Notes: generated by a model from the sequence alone, not told the origin. DNA of 64,000 nucleotides from Schlesneria sphaerica (GCF_044336245.1 NZ_CP172346.1:620001-684000); one strand, 5' to 3'; counted from the stretch's first letter, positions 50,196 through 60,135 are shown. Program-made: numbers and translations.

Positions 50196-50654
50196 CTACT
50201 TCTTCGGCGGATCATTGTCGACTAGATCAAAATTCTGCTCGACGGGTCCCTGACCCGATTCGACTGTGATCCGCTCAATCGTCGACTTCGTATTGAACTT
50301 TTCCGGCAAGAGCTGGTCCTTGACCTCGATACCTCCCGATGGGGGTGGACGGTCAAGGGCGCCGCCGGGCAGCTTGTCATCAAGTGCTACACGATAGGAA
50401 ACGACCGCGACCTGATAGGTCCCTGGCACCAGCGCCCACTTGGCAGGCAATTGATACCGCCCTTCGGTAATGATGGCCGATGTCGGGGGAGCCTTCGTCC
50501 CTTCGACGGGCTGAAAGGAGATCTCCCCATCCTCGATGGGCTCTCCATTATATGTCACCATTCCGTGCATGCCGATCCGTTCCAGCCCGGCCTCTCCACA
50601 GCCCGACAACCCGGCCATCGCGACCACACCGAACAGCAAACCAAACCAACGCAT
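50196..50654 (-). CDS. Small planctomycete lipoprotein
   Basis: A 152-residue lipoprotein: signal FGLLFGVVAMAGLSGC, with the lipobox Cys at 19. The mature part, VTYNGEPIEDGEISFQPVEGTKAPPTSAIITEGRYQLP followed by GTYQVAVVSYRV, matches the carboxypeptidase-regulatory/transthyretin-like small secreted proteins that in planctomycetes sit directly after DUF1559 genes. No enzymatic motif. It starts 30 bp downstream of the DUF1559 stop, consistent with an operon, and is followed by a terminator. Function unknown. Confidence 0.9.
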   Translation of the reverse strand: MRWFGLLFGVVAMAGLSGCGEAGLERIGMHGMVTYNGEPIEDGEISFQPVEGTKAPPTSAIITEGRYQLPAKWALVPGTYQVAVVSYRVALDDKLPGGALDRPPPSGGIEVKDQLLPEKFNTKSTIERITVESGQGPVEQNFDLVDNDPPKK

Positions 50655-50684
50655 AGTATTTACCCCTCACTGGCAAAACCTTGT

Positions 50685-51590
50685 TTAGAACTCACCCAGG
50701 ACTTCGCCGCCGGCTCTGGTCGTCAGTGCCGACAAAGTCACCTGGGAGATATTCTGAGAGATAAAGCGAACCGAACCGTCCCCCATCACAAAGTGGGCAC
50801 CACCGGTGTGGTAACTGGCGGGGCCACTGAAGGCGTTCCCCCCCCACATGTCGTGCTGGTAAGGAGGCTGACCATTCGGGGTCGAACGGAACGGTGCGTT
50901 GATCCCGTTCTGAGTTCCAATCCCGTCGCCGTAAGCAATCCAGGAACAGCAGGAGTAGGTGCCAGGTCCCTGCGAAATGATTTCGCAGAACGCCAGGGTA
51001 TTCGTCGTACCATCAGTGATGTCGCGGAACGTGACCTTGGAGTCGTGATAGAACATCCCGTTCCCGTTGTCGATGACAAGGCTCAGCGGGGCAAAACGTC
51101 CGGTTCCGGTGTCCGAAATCCCTTCGTAATGGGTCCGAGCAGTATCGTTGTTCGGATCCCCCCCATCGGGATTCGTCCCACCGGTCCAGTTGACCCCTTC
51201 GGTCACCGGATTGCTCGGGCACAGCAGGCCGGGCAGGACTGTCAAAGAGAGCTTTGTAAAGTTCGGGGGAGAATTGAATCCGACATTGGTGTTCAGCGCG
51301 TTGTAAAGGTTCGCCTGATCGAAGTAAGGAAGCAGCATCGTTTGAGTGCTATGCCCTAGATAAGGGGTCCCGGCGAGAGAGTAACGTCCGGCAGGCATGA
51401 CGTTGAAGCTGCTGTTGTAGTTGTGCATGGCCAGCCCCAATTGCTTGAGGTTGTTGCGGCACTGGGTCCGCCTGGCAGCTTCTCGTGCCTGTTGCACCGC
51501 AGGCAGCAGCAGTGCAATAAGGACCGCGATAATCGCGATCACCACGAGTAATTCGATCAGTGTGAAACCGCGAGACCTTTGGCGCGACAT
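50685..51590 (-). CDS. DUF1559 family pilin-like protein
   Basis: A 301-residue DUF1559 protein. Start ATG complement of 51588-51590, GGAGG 7 nt upstream; the open frame reaches 51869 but those residues do not match. The prepilin-like segment GFTLIELLVVIAIIAVLIA follows a short basic leader, then the ARRTQCRNNLKQLGLAMHNY block, LLPYFDQANLYNALN, and the C-terminal HTGGAHFVMGDGSVRFISQNI that completes the family. It probably forms a two-gene operon with the lipoprotein gene downstream and lies behind a DUF1501 gene on the same strand. Paralogue of the truncated gene at the left edge. Confidence 0.96.
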   Translation of the reverse strand: MSRQRSRGFTLIELLVVIAIIAVLIALLLPAVQQAREAARRTQCRNNLKQLGLAMHNYNSSFNVMPAGRYSLAGTPYLGHSTQTMLLPYFDQANLYNALNTNVGFNSPPNFTKLSLTVLPGLLCPSNPVTEGVNWTGGTNPDGGDPNNDTARTHYEGISDTGTGRFAPLSLVIDNGNGMFYHDSKVTFRDITDGTTNTLAFCEIISQGPGTYSCCSWIAYGDGIGTQNGINAPFRSTPNGQPPYQHDMWGGNAFSGPASYHTGGAHFVMGDGSVRFISQNISQVTLSALTTRAGGEVLGEF

Positions 51591-51696
51591 GGGACAACCT
51601 CCAAATAGACAAAGTGAAGAAACTTGGACAGGTTTGAGCGCAAAGAAATGAAATGAGAGGCTGCAACGTGCGGCGTTTCTGTGCAGCCTCTGATGA

Positions 51697-53265
51697 TTAG
51701 AGAACGCTGGCGATAGGACTCCCTTGATAGATGCGAAATGGGCGTCCATCGATATCGGGGAACTCTTCGTCGTGCCCGATGCCCATTTGAGAAAAAATCG
51801 TCGCGGCCATGTCGGCCGGCGTATAACCTTCAGTGACGGGCAGACCCCCTTCGCGATCAGTCTTGCCAATCGCCAGTCCCGGGGTCACGCCTCCGCCGGC
51901 AAACAAACAGGGGAAGACGTCGCCCCAATGATGCCGCCCGGGTGTGAATGGAACACCCGCAGCGTTGATCCCGCCAACAGCAATTGGCGAAATCTTCGGC
52001 GTCCGGCCCATCTCTCCACACATGACAATCAATGTTTCGCTTAGCAGTCCCCGTACGTGCATATCGTCCAGGAACCCGCTGAGGCACCGATCCAGCGAAG
52101 GAAGCAACTTTCCTTTCAAGTCGCGGAATGCATTCTGATGCGTATCCCAGCCTCGCAGATTGACCTGCACCATCCGCACGCCGGATTCCACCAGTCGACG
52201 TGCAACAAGCAGAGCCTGGCCCCATTCCTCGCGACCATATTGATCGCGCATTTCCGGAGTCTCTTGCGTCAAATCGAACGGATTACGCTTTCCCCGTTGC
52301 GAAACAATCAGCTCCAGTGCCTGACGCTGGTAGGCATCGTACTTTTGGACGCTGTTGTAGCTGTCGAGGTTGCGCCGCATCTGATCCAGCGAAGCCAGCA
52401 GCGCGGCGCGGTTCTCGACTCGCTCAACCACAGCTCCCTGCCCCATTCCCAGATCGGGCAGGACAAAATCGGGATTTCGACAGCTCGAATTGTCATACCA
52501 CGACTTCGGGAGCTTACCGGGTTGCCGATCGGGGTCATCAGGCTGATCGTGACTGAAACAGTTTGGACACGAGCCTGCAGCATCGGGTGCGTGACACGGT
52601 GGTGCGAGATGGACTCGCCACCGTGTGTACTTCGGCCCCAGCATCCCCGGAGCAGTGCCGGGGGTGATGGATTCCCCCGAGCTGATACGCGTTCGAGGAA
52701 CTTCGATAACAGGTGGCAGCCCACAACCTCTCGAGGGAGGGACCGCATACGAGATCATCGAACCGATCGACGGCCACTCCAGCGGACGAGACCGCTGGAT
52801 CGCAATCGAATTGGTATTCTCACCAGGTGGCAGAGAATTATAGCCTGTGTTGACCATATACATGGCCGCACTATGTTCATTGCGGAACTGTCGATCCGAC
52901 GGATGGTACATCGTACGGACGATCGAATACAGATTCGCACGTTGAGCCAGCTTCGGTAAGTACTCGCAAACCCTGAGTTCGGGATTCACCGTGGCGATCG
53001 AACTGTATTCGCCACGCACGACTTCAGGCGCTTCCGGCTTTGGATCAAACGTCTCATGCTGAGACGGCCCACCCGACTGAAAAATGAAAATGACAGACTT
53101 GGCCGGAGCCGATTTCGCTGAGGTGCCTGCCAGAGCTTCGAGCTTCAGCAGATCACCCAGACCCGTCCCCAGGAGTGTGAGCGCTCCTGCATGAAGAAGT
53201 TCGCGCCGGTCAATACCGGGATGATCGCTGCGACGACATCCGTTGTGGTGATGGGAATCTCGCAT
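51697..53265 (-). CDS. DUF1501 family protein
   Basis: A 522-residue DUF1501 protein. An N-terminal segment with DRRELLHAGALTLLGTGLGDLL resembles a Tat signal. Conserved blocks: SVIFIFQSGGPSQHETFDPKPEAPEVVRGEYSSIATVNPELRVCEYLPKLA, the cofactor-like CxxC region CHAPDAAGSCPNC, VARRLVESGVRMVQVNLRGWDTHQNAF and LIVMCGEMGRTPKI. ATG complement of 53263-53265 chosen; GGAAG lies 7 nt upstream, while the frame is open to 53328. About 107 bp separate it from the DUF1559 gene. A family-typical DUF1549/DUF1553 partner is not adjacent. Biochemical function unknown. Confidence 0.95.
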   Translation of the reverse strand: MRDSHHHNGCRRSDHPGIDRRELLHAGALTLLGTGLGDLLKLEALAGTSAKSAPAKSVIFIFQSGGPSQHETFDPKPEAPEVVRGEYSSIATVNPELRVCEYLPKLAQRANLYSIVRTMYHPSDRQFRNEHSAAMYMVNTGYNSLPPGENTNSIAIQRSRPLEWPSIGSMISYAVPPSRGCGLPPVIEVPRTRISSGESITPGTAPGMLGPKYTRWRVHLAPPCHAPDAAGSCPNCFSHDQPDDPDRQPGKLPKSWYDNSSCRNPDFVLPDLGMGQGAVVERVENRAALLASLDQMRRNLDSYNSVQKYDAYQRQALELIVSQRGKRNPFDLTQETPEMRDQYGREEWGQALLVARRLVESGVRMVQVNLRGWDTHQNAFRDLKGKLLPSLDRCLSGFLDDMHVRGLLSETLIVMCGEMGRTPKISPIAVGGINAAGVPFTPGRHHWGDVFPCLFAGGGVTPGLAIGKTDREGGLPVTEGYTPADMAATIFSQMGIGHDEEFPDIDGRPFRIYQGSPIASVL

Positions 53266-53466
53266 AACAGTCTTCCGACGGGCGACAAGGATGAGATTTA
53301 CGTGCCCGTCGTCAGAACGGCGCCCCACCTTATGGCGGACAGGCGCAGCTTATGACGGACACTGATACTGATCAGTTAAGCGCGATATCTGATTCCTTCC
53401 GAACATGAAGAGTCACAGTAACCTCGAGCGGGCGAGCCACGAATTCGTGGCCTGCTGAGCCCCTCG

Positions 53467-54153
53467 CTACTCGTTCCTGCTTGCCTCGACCTGTTCCCCT
53501 GAACTCGGATTGTCAATTTCTCGATGGTCTACCAGCAGATGCCGACGCAAGAGCCTTATTGCCTCTTCCACGGCCCCTTCCGTCAACAGACGGTACAGCT
53601 CGCGGTGGTCGGACAACGTCTGCTGCATGTTCTCCCGACGGCCCTCTTCAGAACTTTCCGGTAATGGGGAAATTGGCAGCGGAGCATGCTGATAAACACG
53701 AGCCAGTCGCGAGTTCCCCGCCATCCCCACCAACACCTCATGGAATTTGCGATCCGCTTCGGCGTAACCGTATTCAAAGCCCGAATCGAGCAACTGCTGC
53801 ATCAGTCCGCAGATTTGCTGAAGCTGCTCTAACCCTTCGGGGGGAATGGAGCCGCGGATTCGCAAGATCTCTAATGCACCGACCTCGATCGCAAGTCGCA
53901 CTTCCAGAATCTCATCGAGAACCGCCTGCGTCGGGACGGGAACGAAAAATCCCCCCTTCGGCCCCGTCTCAAGCAAGCCCTCGTGTGCGAGCATATTGAG
54001 AGCTTCCCGTAAGGCGCTGCGATTCACATCCAGAAGCTCGGCCCACTTTTCTTCAACAAGTCGCGAACCCGCCGCTAACTGACCATGGGTCAGTCGACGC
54101 CGGAGATTTTCATAAATGGCCGTCGTTTGGACGGTTTTCAGCTTGGTAACCAT
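53467..54153 (-). CDS. GntR family transcriptional regulator (FCD domain)
   Basis: A 228-residue dimeric regulator. N-terminal winged helix-turn-helix: IYENLRRRLTHGQLAAGSRLVEEKWAELLDVNRSALREALNMLAHEGLLETGPKGGFFVPVP (about 13-75), the FadR-subfamily GntR signature. The C-terminal FCD domain (about 80-210) includes EILEVRLAIEVGALEIL, YAEADRKFHEVLVGMAGNSRL and the final SDHRELYRLLTEGAVEEAIRLLRRHLLVDHREI block with the metal/ligand His and Asp positions. ATG complement of 54151-54153. It is divergent from the FG-GAP/oxidoreductase/MFS/sialidase-like run, and a 30-bp palindrome lies 21 bp upstream of its start, so it likely controls itself and possibly the divergent genes. Confidence 0.95.
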   Translation of the reverse strand: MVTKLKTVQTTAIYENLRRRLTHGQLAAGSRLVEEKWAELLDVNRSALREALNMLAHEGLLETGPKGGFFVPVPTQAVLDEILEVRLAIEVGALEILRIRGSIPPEGLEQLQQICGLMQQLLDSGFEYGYAEADRKFHEVLVGMAGNSRLARVYQHAPLPISPLPESSEEGRRENMQQTLSDHRELYRLLTEGAVEEAIRLLRRHLLVDHREIDNPSSGEQVEASRNE

Positions 54154-54173
54154 AAGAAGAAGCTAATGCATCC

Positions 54174-54203
54174 GTCGACGAAAAACAATTGTATTTCGTC
54201 GAC
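54174..54203. promoter_or_regulatory. Near-perfect 30-bp palindrome, candidate GntR operator
   Basis: The arms GTCGACGAAA (54174-54183) and TTTCGTCGAC (54194-54203) flank the core AACAATTGTA; 14 of the 15 positions in each arm are symmetric. It lies 21 bp upstream of the gntR start on the divergent side. A second overlapping dyad, ATTGT-N9-ACAAT, shares part of it, and the minus-strand word TACAAT inside could be the gntR -10 element. Confidence 0.7.
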
Positions 54204-54397
54204 AATCCACGTAACATCTGAAATCAAATTCGCGTGGCAGCAAAGTTTGCCACGATGAGATCCTTGATCCGAGCGACCCGCTGCCTCAAAATCCCTGTTT
54301 TGCAGCCTGTCGAGCTAACTTCTTTTCGGGAAACCACATACCCACTGCGAACGACGTCAACAGCGTACTCCACTAACACCTCGCGAAAGATTCTCGA

Positions 54398-57202
54398 ATG
54401 GCGGAGCGGAAATTCGTTCATGATGCAGCACTCTTCTTCACGATTCTCGCGTATCAGCTCGGTTTTGCTGCCGAGCCTCAGAAATTCGTCGACGATTTAC
54501 ACGCCGATTTCGTCGCAGGCAAGTTTGACGACGGTGGTCACAACTTTTACCCCTCCAAAGATGGCACGCTCCGCACCATCAACCGTTTCGATCTGAATTC
54601 GGATGGTTACCTGGACCTGCTGTTTAACTGCACGCACAACACGTACCAGATGCTCCCCGCCAGCGCGGGGACCATTGCGAAGGACCGCACCACACAGACA
54701 GCGGAGATCACCGTCGAGGGGTCCCAACGATGTGCGATTGCTGACCTAAATCATGACGGCTACAGCGATGTTGTCTTCTGTCCTAATCCGATTGGAGTCC
54801 ATCATAATCGACGTTTCGTCATGGTCGCCTGGGGCGGTCCCGATGGATGGTCGTCGCATAGAATCAATTCACCTCTGCCCATCGAGGCAGCAGCCTCCGT
54901 TGATATCGTGGACCTGAACGGAGATGGCTGGGAAGATATCGCCGTACTGGGGGGTTCGCGCTGGATGCCGCAGCAGCCCCCGGGCAGGATTATTCGCCTC
55001 TATTGGGGCAGCCCCTCCGGATTCAACGTGACGGAATATCACGATCTGGGAATTCCTGGGGCCTCAGACCTGGCGTCCGGAGACTTCGATCAGGATGGAA
55101 AACGTGATCTCGCAATCCTGAGGTCCGATGGCAAGGTCTCTCTTATCTGGAGCAGTTTGCCAGAGGCAAAACCGTGGTCGCCGACCTCGACCGAAGTCAC
55201 CCTTCCAATGGCTGATTCCACTTGCCTTAGCGCGGGGGACATCTCCGGTGACAGCAAAGACGACCTGGTCGTCGGGTCCTCCGCAGCAGCGTTGACATTA
55301 GTCGTGTCAGCAGAGGGACGGACCTGGTCCGAACCCGTACGAATTCCTGCATTCCCGGCGACGCAAATCACAATTGCCGATCTCGACCAGGACAAACGCG
55401 CCGACATCGTGCTGACTCAATTCGATCAGGCTCGCGCGGCGGGAGGCGAGCAAGCGGGTGTCGGCAAGAACGCGAACGACGTCGTTCGCGTCTTCTGGGG
55501 GGATGCCTCAGGGTATGCCGCAAACCGGGTCACGAATCTGGAAGCCCCGATTGCCGTTGCCACGGCAGCAGGAGACCTCGATGGTGATGGCAACATCGAC
55601 CTGGCTGTCGCAGTGCATCAGGGGCAGACCACCTTCAATGGGGAATCATTTCCCTGGTTTGGTGATGGACAGAGAAACTTCAAGCGGGGTGAGAAAGGCT
55701 TTCAAACGTCAGGGACACTGCACGTTGCCGTCGCCCCGGCCGAAAAAGAACTCCCGGCTCGAGCCGTCTTCTGCAACAGCATCGGGGGAGAACTGGACGA
55801 AGCAGTCCCCCTGCACATGTACTGGGGCAGCCCGCAAGGGTTCGACCCGCAAAACCTCTGGAAGCTGCCGTTTCACAGCGGTTATGAATCGAGTGCCGCA
55901 GACCTCAACGCCGATGGCTTTACTGACCTGATCATCCTCAACTCGGGACACGCCGGAGAACATGCTCACAGCGATGAAACACTCGGTGCGAACATCCTCT
56001 GGGGTACTCCGGAGGGACTGGAAAAAGCGACCAAACGAACGGTACTGCACGAACACTTTCTGGGGACCAGCGGCGTCGCTGACCTCAATCGCGACGGATA
56101 TCTCGATCTGGTGCTCGAACCATTCGGCCCCGATCATCCAGGTGAACCGGAAGAACTCTATATCTATTACGGCGGAGCAGACGGTTATTCGCCCAAACGC
56201 CGCGCCGTCCTTGTTCTGGGGGGCTACGCTCAGGAGCATCTGATTGCGGATTTCAACCGCGACAACTGGCTGGATATCGCCGTTACCTCACGGTCGCTCG
56301 ACTGCGTCCGCATTCTCTGGGGAAGCCCTGAAGGATACGACACCAGTCGGGAGCAGCGTCTGAAAATCTCCGGACCACTGGGTGTGGACGCGGCTGACTT
56401 CAACGGAGACGGCTGGCTGGACCTGCTTTCCGCCAGCTACAACGATCCCGTTTCCGGCCACCGCGATATGGGACTGGTCATCTTCTGGGGAGAACCGACG
56501 GGCTATCAGCACGCCAATGCTCAGTGGCTGCCTGGATTCTCTCCGCTGGGACGAACCATCGCCGATTTCGACAGCGACGGCTATCTCGACATTTTTTCCC
56601 CCCAGCACAGCGGCGAGCTGACTCGCGAGGACCTCGCCTGCCATCTCTACTGGGGAAGTAAGTCCGGCTTCGGAACGCGCAAGCGGACGACAATCTTTGC
56701 CGATTCGGTCAATGACTCACTCGCTGGCGATTTCAATGGGGACGGCAAAATTGACCTCGCTGTCAATTGCCACACCCGACACGGTGACCACCGCACTCTG
56801 TCGAAGGTCTTCTACAACGATGGTGCTCGATTCGAGAATCCGACAATTCAAAAGCTGCCAACGAACGGACCTCACCTGCTCTGGGCAGCCGACATCGGTC
56901 ACATTTACAACCGCAAGTACCGCCACGCATTCGAATCTCGCGTCTTTGAGTGGTACGACAAGGCGAACAGTGTCAGTCTTTCTGCGAAGGTAACTCTGCC
57001 AGAAAAGACGCTGGCTCAGTTCTCCGTTCGATCGGCTGCGGACAAATCGAAACTCGACAAAGCTGCATGGACACCCATCGAGAAACAATCTGTCCCGGTG
57101 GCAGCAGATCATCGAGCCATCCAGTATCGAGCCGTCCTGGTTTCCGATAACGGCGACCGCTACCCGCAGATTGAGCGTGTCGAACTCAAACTGGAAAAGT
57201 AA
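54398..57202 (+). CDS. Large FG-GAP/VCBS repeat protein
   Basis: A 934-residue protein, exported by the look of its N-terminus (FFTILAYQLGFAAEPQ). Most of it is tandem FG-GAP/VCBS-type repeats with the Ca-binding motif D-x-N/D-x-D-G-x-x-D (for example DLNSDGYLDLLF, DLNHDGYSDVVF, DLNGDGWEDIAVL, DFDQDGKRDLAIL, DFNGDGWLDLLSA), which fold into integrin-like beta-propellers. The C-terminus (about 830-934) is a separate beta domain. Such proteins in planctomycetes are periplasmic or surface proteins that bind or act on carbohydrates. ATG at 54398 has a weak ribosome binding site. First gene of the run ending with the BNR protein, divergent from gntR. Confidence 0.9.
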   Translation: MAERKFVHDAALFFTILAYQLGFAAEPQKFVDDLHADFVAGKFDDGGHNFYPSKDGTLRTINRFDLNSDGYLDLLFNCTHNTYQMLPASAGTIAKDRTTQTAEITVEGSQRCAIADLNHDGYSDVVFCPNPIGVHHNRRFVMVAWGGPDGWSSHRINSPLPIEAAASVDIVDLNGDGWEDIAVLGGSRWMPQQPPGRIIRLYWGSPSGFNVTEYHDLGIPGASDLASGDFDQDGKRDLAILRSDGKVSLIWSSLPEAKPWSPTSTEVTLPMADSTCLSAGDISGDSKDDLVVGSSAAALTLVVSAEGRTWSEPVRIPAFPATQITIADLDQDKRADIVLTQFDQARAAGGEQAGVGKNANDVVRVFWGDASGYAANRVTNLEAPIAVATAAGDLDGDGNIDLAVAVHQGQTTFNGESFPWFGDGQRNFKRGEKGFQTSGTLHVAVAPAEKELPARAVFCNSIGGELDEAVPLHMYWGSPQGFDPQNLWKLPFHSGYESSAADLNADGFTDLIILNSGHAGEHAHSDETLGANILWGTPEGLEKATKRTVLHEHFLGTSGVADLNRDGYLDLVLEPFGPDHPGEPEELYIYYGGADGYSPKRRAVLVLGGYAQEHLIADFNRDNWLDIAVTSRSLDCVRILWGSPEGYDTSREQRLKISGPLGVDAADFNGDGWLDLLSASYNDPVSGHRDMGLVIFWGEPTGYQHANAQWLPGFSPLGRTIADFDSDGYLDIFSPQHSGELTREDLACHLYWGSKSGFGTRKRTTIFADSVNDSLAGDFNGDGKIDLAVNCHTRHGDHRTLSKVFYNDGARFENPTIQKLPTNGPHLLWAADIGHIYNRKYRHAFESRVFEWYDKANSVSLSAKVTLPEKTLAQFSVRSAADKSKLDKAAWTPIEKQSVPVAADHRAIQYRAVLVSDNGDRYPQIERVELKLEK

Positions 57203-57460
57203 TCACGTCGCCTGATTCGCACTTCGCGCGACGGCGTCACCTGCAGATCAGAGCGCGGCCCCTCTTGCTAAAGGACCGTGCTCCCCTGCAGGCGCAATCA
57301 TTGAGATGACTGGCAAATCGCTGATGTCCACCGCAAAGCTGCGAATGCGCCTGTTCGGAAATTCAGCGACGCAAAGGTATGCTGCAGCACTCTGTCACGG
57401 GACCATTCAAAAACACCTGCTTCAAGACACGAAAATTCTCCAACGATTCGAGGATACTTC

Positions 57461-58504
57461 ATGCAGACGATTGGCGTCGGAATGATTGGCAGCGGTTTCA
57501 TGGGCCTGACGTACAGCGAGGTTGTTGCCAACCATGCCAAAGGTTGTCGCCTGGCCGCCATTTCGGGAGGTCGTCGGGCTGAACAACTCGCCAAAGACTA
57601 TGACGTCCCCGCCATCGCTTCCTACGAAGAACTGCTTGCTCAAGACGACGTGCATGCTGTCATTCTAGCCACCCCCGATATCGCTCGTGTGGAACTGACT
57701 CAGAAAGCGGCGGCGGCGGGAAAGCATGTGCTTGTCGAAAAGCCCATGGCCCCCACGGTGGCCGAATGCGACCAGATGATCGCGGATTGCGAAGCGGCCA
57801 AGGTGAACCTCAGCGTGGTCAAGACGGAGCGTTACCGCAAGATCACCAACAAGGCGAAAGAACTGATCGACAACGGAACCACCGGTCCCGTGCAGATGCT
57901 CCGCACAGTCTCCGCATTTCCTCTGAGTCTTTCGCGTGACCTGTTCAAGGATCGGGCGTGGATGTCCGATCCCAAAGGGGGCGGACTCTTCATGGGGATG
58001 GCCTCTCACAATACCGACTTCCTTCGCTGGCTCACCGGACGAAACGCGATTAAGGTCTTCGCCCAGGCCACGACCTACAGCGATATCCCCGGCCCCCCGT
58101 TGTCAGTCATGGCGCAAATCGTGTTCGAAGACAACATCATGGCCCACATGTGGATCACGGGAGAATTAGCCGACCCCAGCCTCCCCAGCAGTGAGGTTCG
58201 TTTCCAGTGCTTCGGCCGCGACGCCATGTTCGATCTGGAAAACTTCGAATATCTTGACCTGGGCAAGGGCGAAAAGTGGGAGCGGATCTATACGCCAGAA
58301 CGCTTCGACTACCTGAAGGAACCGAAGTCGCCGATCCGATTGTTCCCCCACATCGGCGTCATTCAGGAATTCATCGACAGTATTCGCGAGCAACGCCCGC
58401 CCAAGGTGGGAGGTGCCGAAGGACGCGCGGCCGTCGAGATTTGCGAGGCCTGCCTGATTTCTGCTCGAACAGGAGAAGCGGTCACGCTGCCACTGAAATC
58501 CTGA
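57461..58504 (+). CDS. Gfo/Idh/MocA family oxidoreductase (cytoplasmic)
   Basis: A 347-residue NAD(P)-dependent dehydrogenase without a signal peptide. Rossmann motif GMIGSGFMG near the start, EKP motif LVEKPMAPTVAECDQMI, and the C-terminal domain with LFMGMASHNTDFLRWLTGR, where the conserved H is in place. Likely oxidises a sugar, inositol or sugar acid hydroxyl. ATG at 57461 with GAGGA upstream. It lies between the FG-GAP gene (258 bp upstream) and the MFS gene (128 bp downstream), all on the plus strand, so it probably belongs to the same catabolic set. Unlike its paralogue at 18870 it stays in the cytoplasm. Confidence 0.95.
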   Translation: MQTIGVGMIGSGFMGLTYSEVVANHAKGCRLAAISGGRRAEQLAKDYDVPAIASYEELLAQDDVHAVILATPDIARVELTQKAAAAGKHVLVEKPMAPTVAECDQMIADCEAAKVNLSVVKTERYRKITNKAKELIDNGTTGPVQMLRTVSAFPLSLSRDLFKDRAWMSDPKGGGLFMGMASHNTDFLRWLTGRNAIKVFAQATTYSDIPGPPLSVMAQIVFEDNIMAHMWITGELADPSLPSSEVRFQCFGRDAMFDLENFEYLDLGKGEKWERIYTPERFDYLKEPKSPIRLFPHIGVIQEFIDSIREQRPPKVGGAEGRAAVEICEACLISARTGEAVTLPLKS

Positions 58505-58632
58505 AAAGCCCGACCCAACCACCCTTTGCCCTTCCCTTGGGAATGATGACATCGTCTCACAGTGATCGCAGGTTTTCGCTGTGAAAAATGGCCGCTAACG
58601 CGGGGTTCCGACCGCCTCTCTAAAGAGACTCT

Positions 58633-60135
58633 ATGAGCGACACATCCACCTCCGACGCCTTGCAAAGCTGTCCCCTGAACTGGCCGCAGCAGCGTTGGAA
58701 TCTGATCCTGTTCGCTCTTTGCACCGGTACCCAGTATCTCGCCGCTCCCGTGTTGTACGTGGGAATCACGCAGGCCTCACTCTGCGATCGGCTTGGTGCG
58801 GACGCGCGAACTTCAAACCTGCCGGGCACATTGTATTTTGCCATGACCGCCATGCCGGCGCTGATCGCCTGGCTCTCACCACGCGTCTCTTCACTGAAAC
58901 GAAACCTGTCACTTTGTTACGGAGCCTCAGCCTTAATGCTGACGGCGCTGGCGATCACCCTGTCCTCATCAGCCTCAGATCAGACAAAGCTCGCCATGGT
59001 CATCATGCAGGGAGCCGTGTCGGGTGCCGTACTCCCCACCGCCGTGGCATTTCTCTGGGAAGTCATCGCCCGGGGTTCTGATGAGTCACGTCGCGGCATC
59101 GCCCTGGGGCTCGCGTTTGGGGCGGGTCCCCTGCTGGCCGTTCTGGGTTCCTTCGTACAGACCGCCCTGATGGGTGGCGATCTGTTCGGCTTGCACTTTA
59201 CGGGCCTCGAGTATCCGAGAAACTTTATCATTCTCTTCGGTGCCGGGGCCCCGATCATGGCTCTTGCCGCAATTCTGTCACAGCTCTTCGTGATTGCTCC
59301 CGTGGAAAAGGAGGTCGAGCGAGAGCCCGTCTCGTCGGTTGTTGGCGTCCTTGTCGGACTTCCCCTGATGTTCGCGTCGGTGGTTCTCATGCATTTTTCG
59401 TCACACCCGAACCCGACTTCCGCTGGCGTCGCCTCGTCCGGAACGATGGCTGCAGTCGGATACGTCGCGGCATGTGGTGCTGCCGTGGCCCTGATCTATC
59501 ACTTCCGTGCGATCCTACAGCAGCGAGTACTCCTGATCGCGACACTGGTGACGGTACTTGCTTATGCCGGTAACGTCATTCCTTCCAATATGAATCTCTA
59601 TGCCAAAGAACTGCTCGGCGACCTTCCTGAGAAGTCCGCCGGGGTGCAGAACATGCTCCGTTTCAGCTTCAAGATGTTGACCGGTGTGGTGCTGGGGTGG
59701 CTGCTGATTCGGACAAGCCCCCGGTTTGGAGTCGTGACAACGTCATTTATTTTTCTGTTGTCCCAGATCTGGGCGATGCTGGTGACCGGACCGCTCTACC
59801 TCCTCGCCTCAGGCATTCACGGTGCGGGAGAACTCGTCGGAGTCTACGCCCCGAACTACATCGTTTCCGCGTCACGCCGCGACCAGTTACGACGGAACAT
59901 GGCTTTCGTCACGATGCTGATGGTTCCGGCGGCTCCGGCAGGCTATCTGTATGGAGCCATCGTCGATGGTGTCAAGCAGTCCGGATGGACAGCGTTCGGG
60001 ATGAACAGCACTGTTTTGGGTTTTCGCCTCAGCTTTCTTGTCTGTGCCCTGTTCATTCTCAGTGGGATCATCCTGGCGATCTGCCTGCTCCCTGCCAAAC
60101 CACGACCTGAGCCCGAGGCAGTTCCCTCGACATGA
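58633..60135 (+). CDS. MFS transporter
   Basis: A 500-residue major facilitator with about 12 hydrophobic helices (first ones at about 23-43, 63-83, 97-112, 120-140). Residues ISQLFVIAPVEKEVEREPV form the hydrophilic central loop. It would bring in (or export) a small organic solute; the substrate is probably a carbohydrate or its acid, judged from the neighbours. ATG at 58633 after AGAGACTCT, a weak ribosome binding site. It is preceded by an oxidoreductase gene and followed by the BNR protein gene. Confidence 0.9.
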   Translation: MSDTSTSDALQSCPLNWPQQRWNLILFALCTGTQYLAAPVLYVGITQASLCDRLGADARTSNLPGTLYFAMTAMPALIAWLSPRVSSLKRNLSLCYGASALMLTALAITLSSSASDQTKLAMVIMQGAVSGAVLPTAVAFLWEVIARGSDESRRGIALGLAFGAGPLLAVLGSFVQTALMGGDLFGLHFTGLEYPRNFIILFGAGAPIMALAAILSQLFVIAPVEKEVEREPVSSVVGVLVGLPLMFASVVLMHFSSHPNPTSAGVASSGTMAAVGYVAACGAAVALIYHFRAILQQRVLLIATLVTVLAYAGNVIPSNMNLYAKELLGDLPEKSAGVQNMLRFSFKMLTGVVLGWLLIRTSPRFGVVTTSFIFLLSQIWAMLVTGPLYLLASGIHGAGELVGVYAPNYIVSASRRDQLRRNMAFVTMLMVPAAPAGYLYGAIVDGVKQSGWTAFGMNSTVLGFRLSFLVCALFILSGIILAICLLPAKPRPEPEAVPST

